From Candidatus Paceibacterota bacterium (GTDB lineage Bacteria; Verrucomicrobiota; Verrucomicrobiia; Limisphaerales; UBA8199), in NCBI GenBank assembly GCA_035452965.1, contig DAOTCE010000029.1:1-64000 (forward strand): DNA of 64,000 bases. The letters run 5' to 3'. The notes beneath the pieces were generated by a model, which saw only the letters and a program-made list of their open reading frames with translations, was not told the origin of the DNA and ran no database searches. A program made the translations under genes and the position numbers. Positions 7,157 through 16,306 of this stretch are shown here, one piece after another. How positions within the stretch are numbered: position 1 is the stretch's first letter; every line of letters starts with the position of its first letter.

Positions 7157-9484
7157 ATGAATACTGGCTGCTGTAATGCGAACCGGGTGAGGCCCTGCGT
7201 TGCCCCGGAGCGCGTGCGGTATCGAATCGCGGGCTTGATCACTCTGCTGATCCTGAATCTCGGCTGGGTTGTCGTGGCGCAAACCAACCCGGCTATCAAA
7301 ACCGCGTCCCCGGGCTTCGTCGGCTCAAGCAGTTGCCGCGAATGCCACGAGAGTTTCTACCAGCTCTGGTCAACCTCCTTCCACGGTTTGGCCATGCAGC
7401 CCTACACGCCCGAATTGGCCCGGAACCAACTGACGGAACAAACGACCGAGATCGCTGCGGGCAAGTATCGGTTCCGCGCCGATCTGAAGAAAGGGGAGGT
7501 CATCGAGCGCAGCCCTGAAGGCGAACACCGCTACCGGATGGTGCAGGCGATGGGCGGCAAGAACATCTTCTACTTCCTCACCCAGCTTGACCGCGGCTGG
7601 CTGCAGGTCCTCCCCGTCGCCTACGACGTGCGCCGCAAGGAATGGTTCGATACCACCGCCAGCGCCATGCGCCATTTCGGCGACCGCCTCGACGAGGCCC
7701 TCTACTGGAAGGAGCGCCCGCTCACCTTCAACACCTCCTGCTTCAGTTGCCACGTCAGCCAGCTCTCCAAGAACTACGACCTCACTACCGACAGCTACCG
7801 CACCACCTGGGCCGAGCCCGGCATTAACTGCGAAACCTGCCACGGCCCCTCTTCCGGCCACGTGGAGCTGTTCCGCGCCCTGCCCACCAACCAGCCCCCG
7901 CCCGCCGACATCAAGCTTATCGTCACCAGCAAGCTCACCACCCAGCAGCGCAACGACACCTGCGCTCCCTGCCACGCCAAGATGTCCCCGCTCACCATGA
8001 ACTTCGCCCCCGGCGACCGCTACTTCGATCACTTCGACCTGGTCGGCTTCGAGCACGCCGACTTCTACCCCGATGGCCGCGACCTCGGCGAGAACTACAC
8101 CATGACTCAGTGGCATCTCAGCCCCTGCGCCAAGTCAGGCCAACTCGACTGTATCCACTGCCACACCTCCAGCGGCCGTTACCGCTTCAAGGACACTGCC
8201 ATCGCCAATAACGCCTGTCTCCCCTGCCACGCTGAGCGGGTCCAAAACGCCACCAACCACACCCACCACCCGGTCGGCACTCCCGGCAACCAATGCATCT
8301 CCTGCCACATGCCCATGACCGAGTTTGCCCGCATGCTCCGCAGCGACCACTCCATGCGTCCGCCCACGCCCGCCACTACCATCGCGTACAACTCCCCCAA
8401 CGCCTGTAATATCTGCCATACGAACAAGGACGCCGCCTGGGCCGACAAGCTCGTGCGCGATTGGCGCAATCGCGATTACCAAATGCCGGTTCTCGAACGC
8501 GCCGCCCTCATTGCCGCCGCGCGCAAGCAGGATTGGAAGAAGCTCCCCGACATCCTGGCCTACCTCGCGAGTCCCGAGCGCGAGGAGATTCACACCGTAT
8601 CCCTCGTCCGCCTTCTCGGCGAGTGTCCCTCCGACGACAAGTGGCCTATCCTCCGCAACCTCATGTCCGACCCCTCTCCGCTCGTCCGCGCCGGCGTCGC
8701 CGAGGCCCTGGGCCAGCGTCTGGACCAACCCAACATCGCCGCCCTCCTCAAGGCCACCGGCGACGATTACCGGCTCGTCCGAGTCCGCGCCGCCACCGCC
8801 CTGTCCGGCATCCCGGAGGACAGCTTCCCCAACGACAAACGTCGCCAGGTCCGCGCCGCCACGGCTGAGTATATTGACTCCATGCGCTCCCGGCCCGACG
8901 ACATGGCGTCCCACTACAATCTCGGCAACTTCTACCAGGCCCGTGGCCAAATGCCCGAGGCAATTACCCAATTCGAAACCGCCATTCGCCTCCAGGCCGA
9001 TGCCCTTCCGCCCCGCGTGAACGTAGCCCTCGCCTACAATGCCCTGGGCCAGAATGACAAGGCCGAAGCCAGCCTCCGCGCCGCCCTGCGCCTCGCCCCG
9101 ACCAACGCCGCCACTCACCTCAACCTCGGAATGTTGATGGCTGAGGTCGGCAAGATGCCGGAGGCGGAACAAGCGTTCCGCGCAGCCTTCCAGGCCGACC
9201 CCAGGACGGGCCAGGCCGCCTACAACCTGGGTGTCCTGTTATTCAAGGATCGTCCAGCCGAAGCGCTCACCTGGTGCCGCCGGGCGGCCGAACTCCGCCC
9301 CGACAACGCGCAGTACGGTTACACTTATGCCTTCTACCTCTACCGCGCTGGCCAACTCGACCAGGCCCTGGACACGCTTCGCCAGGTGCGCCAGCGCCAT
9401 TCTGACCACCAGGACAGCCTTTTGCTCGAACGCCAAATTCAGCAGGAGCGAGCGCAGAAGCGCGATGACACCCAGGGCCGATAA
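7157..9484 (+). CDS. Octahaem cytochrome c with HEAT and TPR repeats
   Basis: A 775-residue periplasmic protein starting at the ATG at 7157. A signal anchor (ITLLILNLGWVVVAQ) leads into a domain with eight CXXCH c-type haem sites: CRECH, CFSCH, CETCH, CAPCH, CIHCH, CLPCH, CISCH and CNICH (about residues 60-421), like cytochrome c554 or paired-CXXCH proteins. Next come HEAT-like helices (about 455-565, for example PSPLVRAGVAEALGQRL) and at least four TPRs (about 575-760, SHYNLGNFYQARGQMPEAIT and onward). The haem part should carry electrons; the repeats suggest docking to a partner. The upstream NlpC/P60 gene is divergent and no cytochrome maturation gene is near. Substrate unknown. Confidence 0.88.
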   Translation: MNTGCCNANRVRPCVAPERVRYRIAGLITLLILNLGWVVVAQTNPAIKTASPGFVGSSSCRECHESFYQLWSTSFHGLAMQPYTPELARNQLTEQTTEIAAGKYRFRADLKKGEVIERSPEGEHRYRMVQAMGGKNIFYFLTQLDRGWLQVLPVAYDVRRKEWFDTTASAMRHFGDRLDEALYWKERPLTFNTSCFSCHVSQLSKNYDLTTDSYRTTWAEPGINCETCHGPSSGHVELFRALPTNQPPPADIKLIVTSKLTTQQRNDTCAPCHAKMSPLTMNFAPGDRYFDHFDLVGFEHADFYPDGRDLGENYTMTQWHLSPCAKSGQLDCIHCHTSSGRYRFKDTAIANNACLPCHAERVQNATNHTHHPVGTPGNQCISCHMPMTEFARMLRSDHSMRPPTPATTIAYNSPNACNICHTNKDAAWADKLVRDWRNRDYQMPVLERAALIAAARKQDWKKLPDILAYLASPEREEIHTVSLVRLLGECPSDDKWPILRNLMSDPSPLVRAGVAEALGQRLDQPNIAALLKATGDDYRLVRVRAATALSGIPEDSFPNDKRRQVRAATAEYIDSMRSRPDDMASHYNLGNFYQARGQMPEAITQFETAIRLQADALPPRVNVALAYNALGQNDKAEASLRAALRLAPTNAATHLNLGMLMAEVGKMPEAEQAFRAAFQADPRTGQAAYNLGVLLFKDRPAEALTWCRRAAELRPDNAQYGYTYAFYLYRAGQLDQALDTLRQVRQRHSDHQDSLLLERQIQQERAQKRDDTQGR

Positions 9485-9603
9485 TTCCATGCCTGGGAAT
9501 CAAGCAGGCAAATCGCAGCATCCCCGGGTGGGGCGCCGCAACGAATTCGACCGCACCCGCGCAACCGCAGCGCCTCCCGCCTCCCGACAATCAACCGCAA
9601 CTC

Positions 9604-10875
9604 ATGATTCTCTATAACCTCTTCCCCCTCCTTGCCGGTCCCTTTACCCGTTGGGGCGAACACTTATCGCGGGCGGCGGCCATGGGATTCGACTGGGTGT
9701 ATGTCAATCCGATTCAGCAGCCAGGCGCCTCGCGCAGCCTCTATTCGGTGGCCGACTACTTCCGCTTCAACCCGGTCCTGTTGGACCCCCAGAGCTCCGC
9801 CTCGCCCGAGGATCAGGTTCGGCAGGCGGTCGCCGCAGCGCGCGTCGCGGGCTTGAAGGTAATGATTGATCTGGTCATCAACCACTGCGCGGTTGACTCC
9901 CGGTTGACCCGCGAACACCCCGAGTGGTTCGTCCGCACGCCCGACGGCCAGGTCGCGAACTCCTCCTGCCAGCACAATGGCGAGAAGGTCGTCTGGAAGG
10001 ACCTGGCCCAGTTCGATCACCATCACACGCGCGACCCGGAAGGCCTTTACCGCTACTGCCTGAGCGTGATCGAGCATCTGCTGGCGCTCGGGTTCGAGGG
10101 CTTCCGCTGCGACGCCGCCTACCAGGTCCCGCGAAACTTCTGGCATCGGCTCATCCGGGAAATCAAGTCCAGCCATCACGGCACTTGTTTCGTCGCAGAA
10201 ACCCTCGGCTGCTCCGCCGATCAGACCCTGGACACCGCCCGCGCCGGCTTTGACTACGTGTTCAACAGTTCCAAGTGGTGGGACTTCGAGAGTTGGTGGC
10301 TGATCGAACAGTACAACCTCATCCGCGAGACGACACGCTCCATCAGTTTCCCGGAGAGCCATGACACCCCTCGCCTTTGCCAGGAGTTGGACGGCAATAT
10401 CAACGGCCTCAAACAGCGCTACCTCTTTGCCGCCCTCTTTTCGGCGGGCGTCATGATGCCCATAGGCTTCGAATTCGGCTTCCGCAAACCCCTGCACGTA
10501 GTCCAATCCACGCCGGCAGACTGGGAGACGCCCCAGGTGGACCTGGCTTCCTACATCACCAGCGTCAACGCCCTCAAGAAGGGCCACGCCGTTTTCCACG
10601 AGGAGAGCCTTACCAGCATCCTGCCCTGCTCAAACTCGCGCATCCTGCTCATGTGGAAGGCCTCGGTGAGACACAAGGACGAAGCGCTCCTGGTTCTAAA
10701 CAAAGATCCGTACCACCATCAGGAGTTCTACACCGACCACTTCCGCCACTTCGTTCAGGCCGGTGCGCCGCTGCGCGACGTGTCCCCGGAGCACGCGCTG
10801 GACTACATCCACGAACCTTTCCATTACTCGCTTCGGCCCGGCCAGGGCATTGTGCTCGTCACCTCGCGGAAGTAG
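9604..10875 (+). CDS. GH13 alpha-amylase-family enzyme, GlgE-like
   Basis: A 423-residue cytoplasmic GH13 protein without a signal peptide. The start (AMGFDWVYVNPIQQPGASRS, LYSVADYFRFNP) resembles GlgE, the alpha-1,4-glucan:maltose-1-phosphate maltosyltransferase. Catalytic residues can be placed: MIDLVINHC (region I), GFRCDAAY with nucleophile Asp170, FVAETLG with acid/base Glu199, and ESHDTPR with Asp254. It lacks the N-terminal domains of full GlgE (normally near 650-700 residues), so it may be a stand-alone barrel with a short C-terminal beta domain. Exact reaction is uncertain. No Shine-Dalgarno is obvious before the ATG. Confidence 0.8.
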   Translation: MILYNLFPLLAGPFTRWGEHLSRAAAMGFDWVYVNPIQQPGASRSLYSVADYFRFNPVLLDPQSSASPEDQVRQAVAAARVAGLKVMIDLVINHCAVDSRLTREHPEWFVRTPDGQVANSSCQHNGEKVVWKDLAQFDHHHTRDPEGLYRYCLSVIEHLLALGFEGFRCDAAYQVPRNFWHRLIREIKSSHHGTCFVAETLGCSADQTLDTARAGFDYVFNSSKWWDFESWWLIEQYNLIRETTRSISFPESHDTPRLCQELDGNINGLKQRYLFAALFSAGVMMPIGFEFGFRKPLHVVQSTPADWETPQVDLASYITSVNALKKGHAVFHEESLTSILPCSNSRILLMWKASVRHKDEALLVLNKDPYHHQEFYTDHFRHFVQAGAPLRDVSPEHALDYIHEPFHYSLRPGQGIVLVTSRK

Positions 10876-10967
10876 GAGGAGGCCAGCGGGCGGTGGAGGG
10901 AGCATGCGCTGCTTGCGCGCCGAGACTTGAAAAGGCTTACGGACCTGCCCTGCTCCTGGCGGTCAGT

Positions 10968-13214
10968 TTATTGCGCCGCCTCACATTCGGCGACCTTCTG
11001 CTCGTAAAACTCGTCGGTGAGGAGTTCTTCCTCAAACAGGGCCTTTAGCTGCCTAAGCCGACCAGCAATCTGCTGCTGGGTGAACTTGGGCTTGCCGGCT
11101 GAAGAGCCGTTGACGGCGAGCGTGTCGTTGGTCCTGGGCGGGAAAACCGGCTGGACGCGCGCCAGGCGTTTGGGTTGGGGCAGGGCCGAAGGATCATAGA
11201 CCAGCGCCTTCAACTCTGACGCGGGCACCAGATGTCGCCAGAGAAACGCCTGCATGCGATCTTCCGCCGGCACGGCCTCGCGCTCAACTTGCCGCTCCCC
11301 GATCCGCGCAGTGCCGGCAATGGTCAGGCTGACAGGGTCAGCGGTATCCACCAGGCTGGTCTTCACCATCAACCGTGCCACCTGTTGTGTGCCGGAGATC
11401 CAGACCGAATTGCCCCAGAATCCCACCGGGGGATTCTTCAGCGTTACTTTGATGGGCCCCGTGAACCCGTCCTTGCGAATCGCATGAACGCTGAGTTGGC
11501 CGGAAGACTTGCTGCGGAGGCTGACGCTCGAGGGCGCGACACGCAGCGCAAAATCCGGCATGGCCTCGCTAATCCTCAACCGGTAGCCATACTCCTCGCC
11601 GGCGTTTCGCGTAGTATCTCCCAAATGAACGTAATAGGTCCCGTCGGCAGGCAGCTTCACCAGCAGGCGCGAATCCGCATGATGCGTGTTCACCCCCGAG
11701 CCCGCGTCCTCGTAATCATCATTCCAGGCTAGCACCTTGCCGTCCGGGTCCGTGAGCCTGAGCACGGAATCCAGCGGGGATTCAAGCCTGCGCGCATGGA
11801 CTTCCGCGGCAATCGTGTCACCGGCGCGGCCGGCGAACTGAAACACGTCCAGGTCATCCGTCTGATTCATGCGGCCGTTGACGAAGATCGGCAGCTTCAC
11901 CCGCTGCGCCTGCTTCAGGGTATTGTTAGGCTCGCTCTCCTGGCAATCCGGTAGCGGGTCCAACGCAAACGGCACGCGATTAGACACCCATTTCCTGGCC
12001 GGCGCCACCAACTCATGTATCCCCGGACCGGCGTCAAGCGCGGGCGGCGCCATCTCCGCCGATTCGAGGTTCCACCCTTTCATCCGAATTGCCAGCGGAG
12101 CGCCTGCCTGGCCCCCTATCGGGAAGATGCTTGTCACAAACGGCAGCTCGCCAATGGTGATCCGATAGACGAAATCCTCGCGCCCCCGATAGATGCTGTC
12201 ATAGATGTCGAGCACATACTCGCCATCCCTGGGAACCTCACAGAGGATGGTGGGGTCGGGCTTGAAACGGTAGTCGTCAGCATACGCCACCTCCTTCCCA
12301 TCCGCTTCGCGGAGCACCAGCACAGGCTGAAACCAGCCGGGAACGGCGTCGGCGATATAGGGAATCAACTGCCGCGCCTGGGTGGTGATGACCAGCCGCT
12401 GGCCCCGGCGAGCGGTAAACCGATACCGGTTGACTTCACCCGAAGCGACCTGGCCGTTCAGCGTGCAGGGCAGGGTAACCCGCGACTCCACCTCCTCTGC
12501 CGGTCGTTTCCGAAGGGCCAACTCCTCTTTGCCCAACACCTGGTAGCTGCTGGTCAGCATGGGTTTGCGGCTGAACTCCGGCAATTGGCCGACATGAAAG
12601 ACCATCGGGTTGGACAGCCCAACCGAGGTCCTGATCCTGAGTTCCCTCGGGCCCTGCTCTGCGTCCGGCGCAATGGTGACCTCAAGGAAAACCAACCCCG
12701 CCAAGGCAACGCTGGCTGGCCGGTTGCAGTATTCGGCAATCCGCTTCTCAATCCTGGCGATAAGATTCCGCGATTGATCGTCCTGCCCCAACGCAGCGGT
12801 CGCCTTTGCCGACGTTGCCCCCAAATCTGTTGCCTCCATCTCTGAGGCCATCATGGTTGCCTCCGCCCCCATCATCGCTGCCTCCGTCGTCGCCGGCTTG
12901 GACCGTTTCAGCCCCTTGAGTTGCTCGTTCAGTAAGGTGATCTCCTGGGGACCTATCCGCCGGTAACATTGGATGACCTTGCCGGAAACACCTGTGCCGG
13001 TGATCAGCACCTCCCTGGCGCCATCCAGGCCCTGTCCGCCCAACTTGACCGGGAAGGTCGTGCCCTGCTTGCCGCCCGCAGGGTACACGAAGCCGATATA
13101 GGCCCGCTGCTGCCCCCACGCGGGGAGCCCCGCCGCCAGCAGGGCCGTCAAGCTCAGCATCCAGAGTTCCGGCATCCTGATCAGGAGACGCCGCATCGGT
13201 TGTCGTGTCCGCAT
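10968..13214 (-). CDS. Secreted PPC-domain protein (third gene of the DUF1549/DUF1501 operon)
   Basis: A 748-residue exported protein: signal peptide (MLSLTALLAAGLPAWG), an IPT/TIG-like stretch (FVYPAGGKQGTTFPVKLGG), and two bacterial pre-peptidase C-terminal (PPC) beta domains recognisable by SGEVNRYRFTARRGQRL, ADDYRFKPDP, QTDDLDVFQFAGRAGDTI and LAWNDDYEDAGS. The C-terminus is a short helical segment (FEEELLTDEFYEQKVAECEAAQ region). Ala/Met/Glu-rich residues near 100-125 (EAAMMGAEATMMASEME) are low complexity. It starts 19 bp after the DUF1501 stop, so it is the last gene of a three-gene minus-strand operon. Such PPC proteins accompany DUF1549/DUF1501 genes in planctomycetes and verrucomicrobia; function unknown. 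Confidence 0.8.
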   Translation of the reverse strand: MRTRQPMRRLLIRMPELWMLSLTALLAAGLPAWGQQRAYIGFVYPAGGKQGTTFPVKLGGQGLDGAREVLITGTGVSGKVIQCYRRIGPQEITLLNEQLKGLKRSKPATTEAAMMGAEATMMASEMEATDLGATSAKATAALGQDDQSRNLIARIEKRIAEYCNRPASVALAGLVFLEVTIAPDAEQGPRELRIRTSVGLSNPMVFHVGQLPEFSRKPMLTSSYQVLGKEELALRKRPAEEVESRVTLPCTLNGQVASGEVNRYRFTARRGQRLVITTQARQLIPYIADAVPGWFQPVLVLREADGKEVAYADDYRFKPDPTILCEVPRDGEYVLDIYDSIYRGREDFVYRITIGELPFVTSIFPIGGQAGAPLAIRMKGWNLESAEMAPPALDAGPGIHELVAPARKWVSNRVPFALDPLPDCQESEPNNTLKQAQRVKLPIFVNGRMNQTDDLDVFQFAGRAGDTIAAEVHARRLESPLDSVLRLTDPDGKVLAWNDDYEDAGSGVNTHHADSRLLVKLPADGTYYVHLGDTTRNAGEEYGYRLRISEAMPDFALRVAPSSVSLRSKSSGQLSVHAIRKDGFTGPIKVTLKNPPVGFWGNSVWISGTQQVARLMVKTSLVDTADPVSLTIAGTARIGERQVEREAVPAEDRMQAFLWRHLVPASELKALVYDPSALPQPKRLARVQPVFPPRTNDTLAVNGSSAGKPKFTQQQIAGRLRQLKALFEEELLTDEFYEQKVAECEAAQ

Positions 13215-13233
13215 GGTTCGCTCAGGAAATCGG

Positions 13234-14646
13234 CTACATGATCTCAGTCAATAGCCCGCCGGACTTCACGGCTTCTTCGGCAGACGGCAGCACATGGGCA
13301 TCCTGGCCCATGGGATGAGGCAGCTTGGTACTGCTGTTGATGCCGCCCAACTGGTAAATGCTGCCCAGCAAATCTACTGGATATACGGGGCGATCCTTGA
13401 CCTCTTCGGCTTTCGCGTCGGAAGCCCCGACCACATGCCCGCCTTTGAACCCGCCGCCCGCCACGAGCGCGGTGAACACATTGCCGTAATGGTTGCGCCC
13501 CCCGTTCCACGGCGGCTGCCAGTCAATCTTGGGCGTCCGGCCAAACTCACCGCAACACCAGACCAAGGTGCTGTCCAGCAAGCCGCGGTCCTTCAGGTCC
13601 GCCAACAGCGCGGCCAGGCCCTGGTCCAATTGCGGGCACTGACGGCCCATGGCTTGGAAGTGGTCCTTGTGGGTGTCCCAGCCGCCCGGATAGTTGATCA
13701 CGATATAGGGCACGCCCGCCTCGACCATGCGCCGGGCCGCCAGGCAGTCCTGCCCGAACGTATGGCGGCCATAGCGATCCCGCAATTCGGTCTTCTCCCG
13801 CGAGAGATCAAACACCGCGCGGCCCTCGCCCAGTATCAAATCGTATGCTTCCTTCCTGGCCTCCTCGGAGGCCGCCAATTGCGGGCTGCTGGCCATCGCG
13901 CTGCCCATCGTATTCAACTTCTGGAGCAGTTCGCGCCGGTTCTTCTGCCGATCATCATTGATGCCGCGGGCGACGACGCCCTCCACCTCGAAGCGACCGG
14001 CGTTGGGATCACCGCCGGTGGCAAACGGCTTGAACCGCGGGCCGAGGAAACCCTCCTCCGAGAACCGGCCCTGCGGGCGCGTCAGCACCACATAGGGTGG
14101 AATGAGCCCTTTGTATTCTCCGCTCCTGAGATATGCAAACACAGCCCCGACGCTCGGATACGCCAGCCGCTCGCCGGGGGTATGCGCCGTTTGCATCAGG
14201 TAGGCCGCCGTCTCGTGCCCGTTATTGCGATGCGTCATGCTGCGGATCAAAGAAAACTTGTCCGCCTGCTTCGCCAGCTTGGGAAACCACTCGCTCACCC
14301 TGATGCCGTCCACGTTGGTGGACAGGAAGTTCTTCATCTGCCCGTTGTAATCGTAGCCGGCGTCCGGTTTAGGGTCCCAGGTGTCATTATGCGACATCCC
14401 GCCCCACAAGAAGATCTGGATGACCGACTTCGCCTTGATGACGTCGGGCGCCGTCGCGGTGGCCTTGGCTGGCGTCGTCTGCTGCCCAACGCCAGCGCCG
14501 AACAGCCGGTTGTGGGCAAGCAGCAATCCGGCGGTGCTGAAGAGCCCAACGCGCAGCACTTCCCGCCGCGACATCGGCAGGTGCAGTGTCATACCGATGC
14601 CCTGCGCGAGCGAGCTTTTACTATTGGATCCATGCATCTGGCTCAT
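13234..14646 (-). CDS. DUF1501 protein, Tat-exported
   Basis: A 470-residue DUF1501 (sulfatase-fold, alkaline-phosphatase-like) protein. The N-terminus has a twin-arginine signal (MSRREVLRVGLFSTAGLLLA), pointing to export of a folded protein. Motifs: IQIFLWGGMSHNDTWDPKPD, SEWFPKLA, SLIRSMTHRNNGHE, YIVINYPGGWDTHKDHF, LVWCCGEFGRTPKI and GRNHYGN, all typical of DUF1501. A good AGGAG lies nine bases before the ATG at 14646. It is the middle gene of the operon with the DUF1549/DUF1553 gene upstream (28-bp gap) and the PPC gene downstream. DUF1501 proteins are thought to be hydrolases acting with cytochrome-like DUF1549 proteins; substrate unknown. Confidence 0.92.
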   Translation of the reverse strand: MSQMHGSNSKSSLAQGIGMTLHLPMSRREVLRVGLFSTAGLLLAHNRLFGAGVGQQTTPAKATATAPDVIKAKSVIQIFLWGGMSHNDTWDPKPDAGYDYNGQMKNFLSTNVDGIRVSEWFPKLAKQADKFSLIRSMTHRNNGHETAAYLMQTAHTPGERLAYPSVGAVFAYLRSGEYKGLIPPYVVLTRPQGRFSEEGFLGPRFKPFATGGDPNAGRFEVEGVVARGINDDRQKNRRELLQKLNTMGSAMASSPQLAASEEARKEAYDLILGEGRAVFDLSREKTELRDRYGRHTFGQDCLAARRMVEAGVPYIVINYPGGWDTHKDHFQAMGRQCPQLDQGLAALLADLKDRGLLDSTLVWCCGEFGRTPKIDWQPPWNGGRNHYGNVFTALVAGGGFKGGHVVGASDAKAEEVKDRPVYPVDLLGSIYQLGGINSSTKLPHPMGQDAHVLPSAEEAVKSGGLLTEIM

Positions 14647-14674
14647 AATTTTGTTCTCCTTCCGCTGCCTGTTG

Positions 14675-16306
14675 CTAATGGCGATAGAGAAACTCAGTGC
14701 TGTTGATCAACGCCCAGGCGATGTCCACCCAGTCCTCGCGCTTCTTCGCCGCCCTGGGCCTGGCGGGCCTGCCATAATCCTCGACCGTCTTCACCTCCGC
14801 CGGGGTTGGATAGCGCGACAGTATAGTCAGGTAGAGCTCCTCCGTCATCTCCGGCGATTTGCGGCGCGAATTGATGATCTCTTTCAACTTTGGGCCCTGC
14901 TCCAGCTTGCGCTGGATATGGCTCGAGTTGAGCAAGTGCAGCCACTGGGCGGAGAGCATCTTGTTGCCGCGCTCGTTTTCCATTCCGGTCGCGCGGGCTG
15001 AACGGCCAAACAACGCCAGGAACGTGCTCGTGATGCTGCCGTCGGCCAATGCCACCGCGGGCTGGTTCGCCGGAATGTAGGTAAACGGCTCGGGAATGGC
15101 GCTGGTGTAAAGATCCGAGGTGCCGGTGACTTGGTTGATGGCGTCAATCAGCACCTCCGCCTCCAGGCGCCGCACCGAGTAACTGCCAAAGTTGGCCTCA
15201 CCTTGGGCCACATCCGTGCAAGGCCGCGAGGAGAATTGGTAGGTCTGGGAGTTGAGAATCAAACGGTAAAGGTGTTTCAGGTTGTAGCGGCTGGTGACCA
15301 GTTCCTTTTCCAGGTAAGCCAGCAGCGCCGGGTTGCCAGGAGGGTTGTCCGAGCGAATGTCATCCGGCTCATGGATAATCCCGCGCCCCAGCAGCCATGA
15401 CCAGACACGGTTGGCAATGTTGCGCGTGAACCACGGGTTCCTGGGCGTAATCAGCCAATCTGCGAAGACGTCCCGCGGATCGCGTTCTGGAGACAGCTTG
15501 AGGCGGGTTCCATCAGGCAGGACCGCGGTCTGTGACGCCGCGTTGGTCCGCGCGCTGGCAGAGACGTTTGTCGCGCTATTGGTCTCCGGCGCGCCAGTGT
15601 TGAGCGGATCCCAGAAGACGACTTCCTCCTTCCACTCACGCGTCGGCTTGTAGCCGATTTGCGAGAAGCAAGCGGCCATGCCCGTCAACTGGCCTTTCGG
15701 CCAGGCATCCGCCCGTGCGCCCATGAATGTCAACGCCACCGCTGATGCGATGCCCTCCGGCGTGCGGTCCTGGATGGCGCGGTAAAAGTTCACCGGCCCA
15801 ACGCGGAAATTACTGCCGCTGGACGTGAGCAGTTCCCGCGCAAACTGGTCATAAGGCTTATTCCGCGCGATGGACGCCTGCACCCAGCGATGATAGGCCT
15901 GCGCGGCGTTGGGCCACAGATTGACGGGGAACTCCGCCTTAATTCGCAGGATGTCGCCCCATTTCATCGCCCAGTACTGGGCGAACTCCTCCCGCCCCAA
16001 CAGCCGATCAATCAGGATGCCGCGCTTGTTCTGGGTGTCCGGGTCTTGCAGGAACTCGCGCACCTCCTGGGCGGTGGGCAACAGGCCGATGACATCCAGA
16101 TAGACCCGCCGGATAAACACCGCGTCCGAGCACAGCACAGGCTGCATCCCCAACTCCGACAACCGGGCCCGGACCAGCCTGTCAATCTGACTCTGGGGCG
16201 CAGGCAGAATCGAGGTCTCAAAGACACCCGGATCGGGTTCCGGGTTTGCGGCGTTGGCCACTACCGCCACCAGGGCGACCAACGCACTCAAAGCTACTTT
16301 CATCAT
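14675..16306 (-). CDS. DUF1549/DUF1553 (PSCyt2/PSD1) secreted protein
   Basis: A 543-residue exported protein starting at the MM pair (ATG at 16306, preceded by TAAGG); the open frame extends upstream but lacks start signals and runs through a palindromic repeat. Signal peptide: MMKVALSALVALVAVVANA. DUF1549 (about 30-240): IDRLVRARLSELGMQP, RRVYLDVIGLLPT, DRLLGREEFAQYWAMKWGDIL. DUF1553 (about 290-530): FADWLITPRNPWFTRNIANR, WSWLLGRGI, YNLKHLYRLILNSQTYQ and ILSRYPTPAEV. The haem-binding PSCyt1 domain often fused in front is absent. First gene of the operon with DUF1501 and PPC. Confidence 0.9.
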   Translation of the reverse strand: MMKVALSALVALVAVVANAANPEPDPGVFETSILPAPQSQIDRLVRARLSELGMQPVLCSDAVFIRRVYLDVIGLLPTAQEVREFLQDPDTQNKRGILIDRLLGREEFAQYWAMKWGDILRIKAEFPVNLWPNAAQAYHRWVQASIARNKPYDQFARELLTSSGSNFRVGPVNFYRAIQDRTPEGIASAVALTFMGARADAWPKGQLTGMAACFSQIGYKPTREWKEEVVFWDPLNTGAPETNSATNVSASARTNAASQTAVLPDGTRLKLSPERDPRDVFADWLITPRNPWFTRNIANRVWSWLLGRGIIHEPDDIRSDNPPGNPALLAYLEKELVTSRYNLKHLYRLILNSQTYQFSSRPCTDVAQGEANFGSYSVRRLEAEVLIDAINQVTGTSDLYTSAIPEPFTYIPANQPAVALADGSITSTFLALFGRSARATGMENERGNKMLSAQWLHLLNSSHIQRKLEQGPKLKEIINSRRKSPEMTEELYLTILSRYPTPAEVKTVEDYGRPARPRAAKKREDWVDIAWALINSTEFLYRH

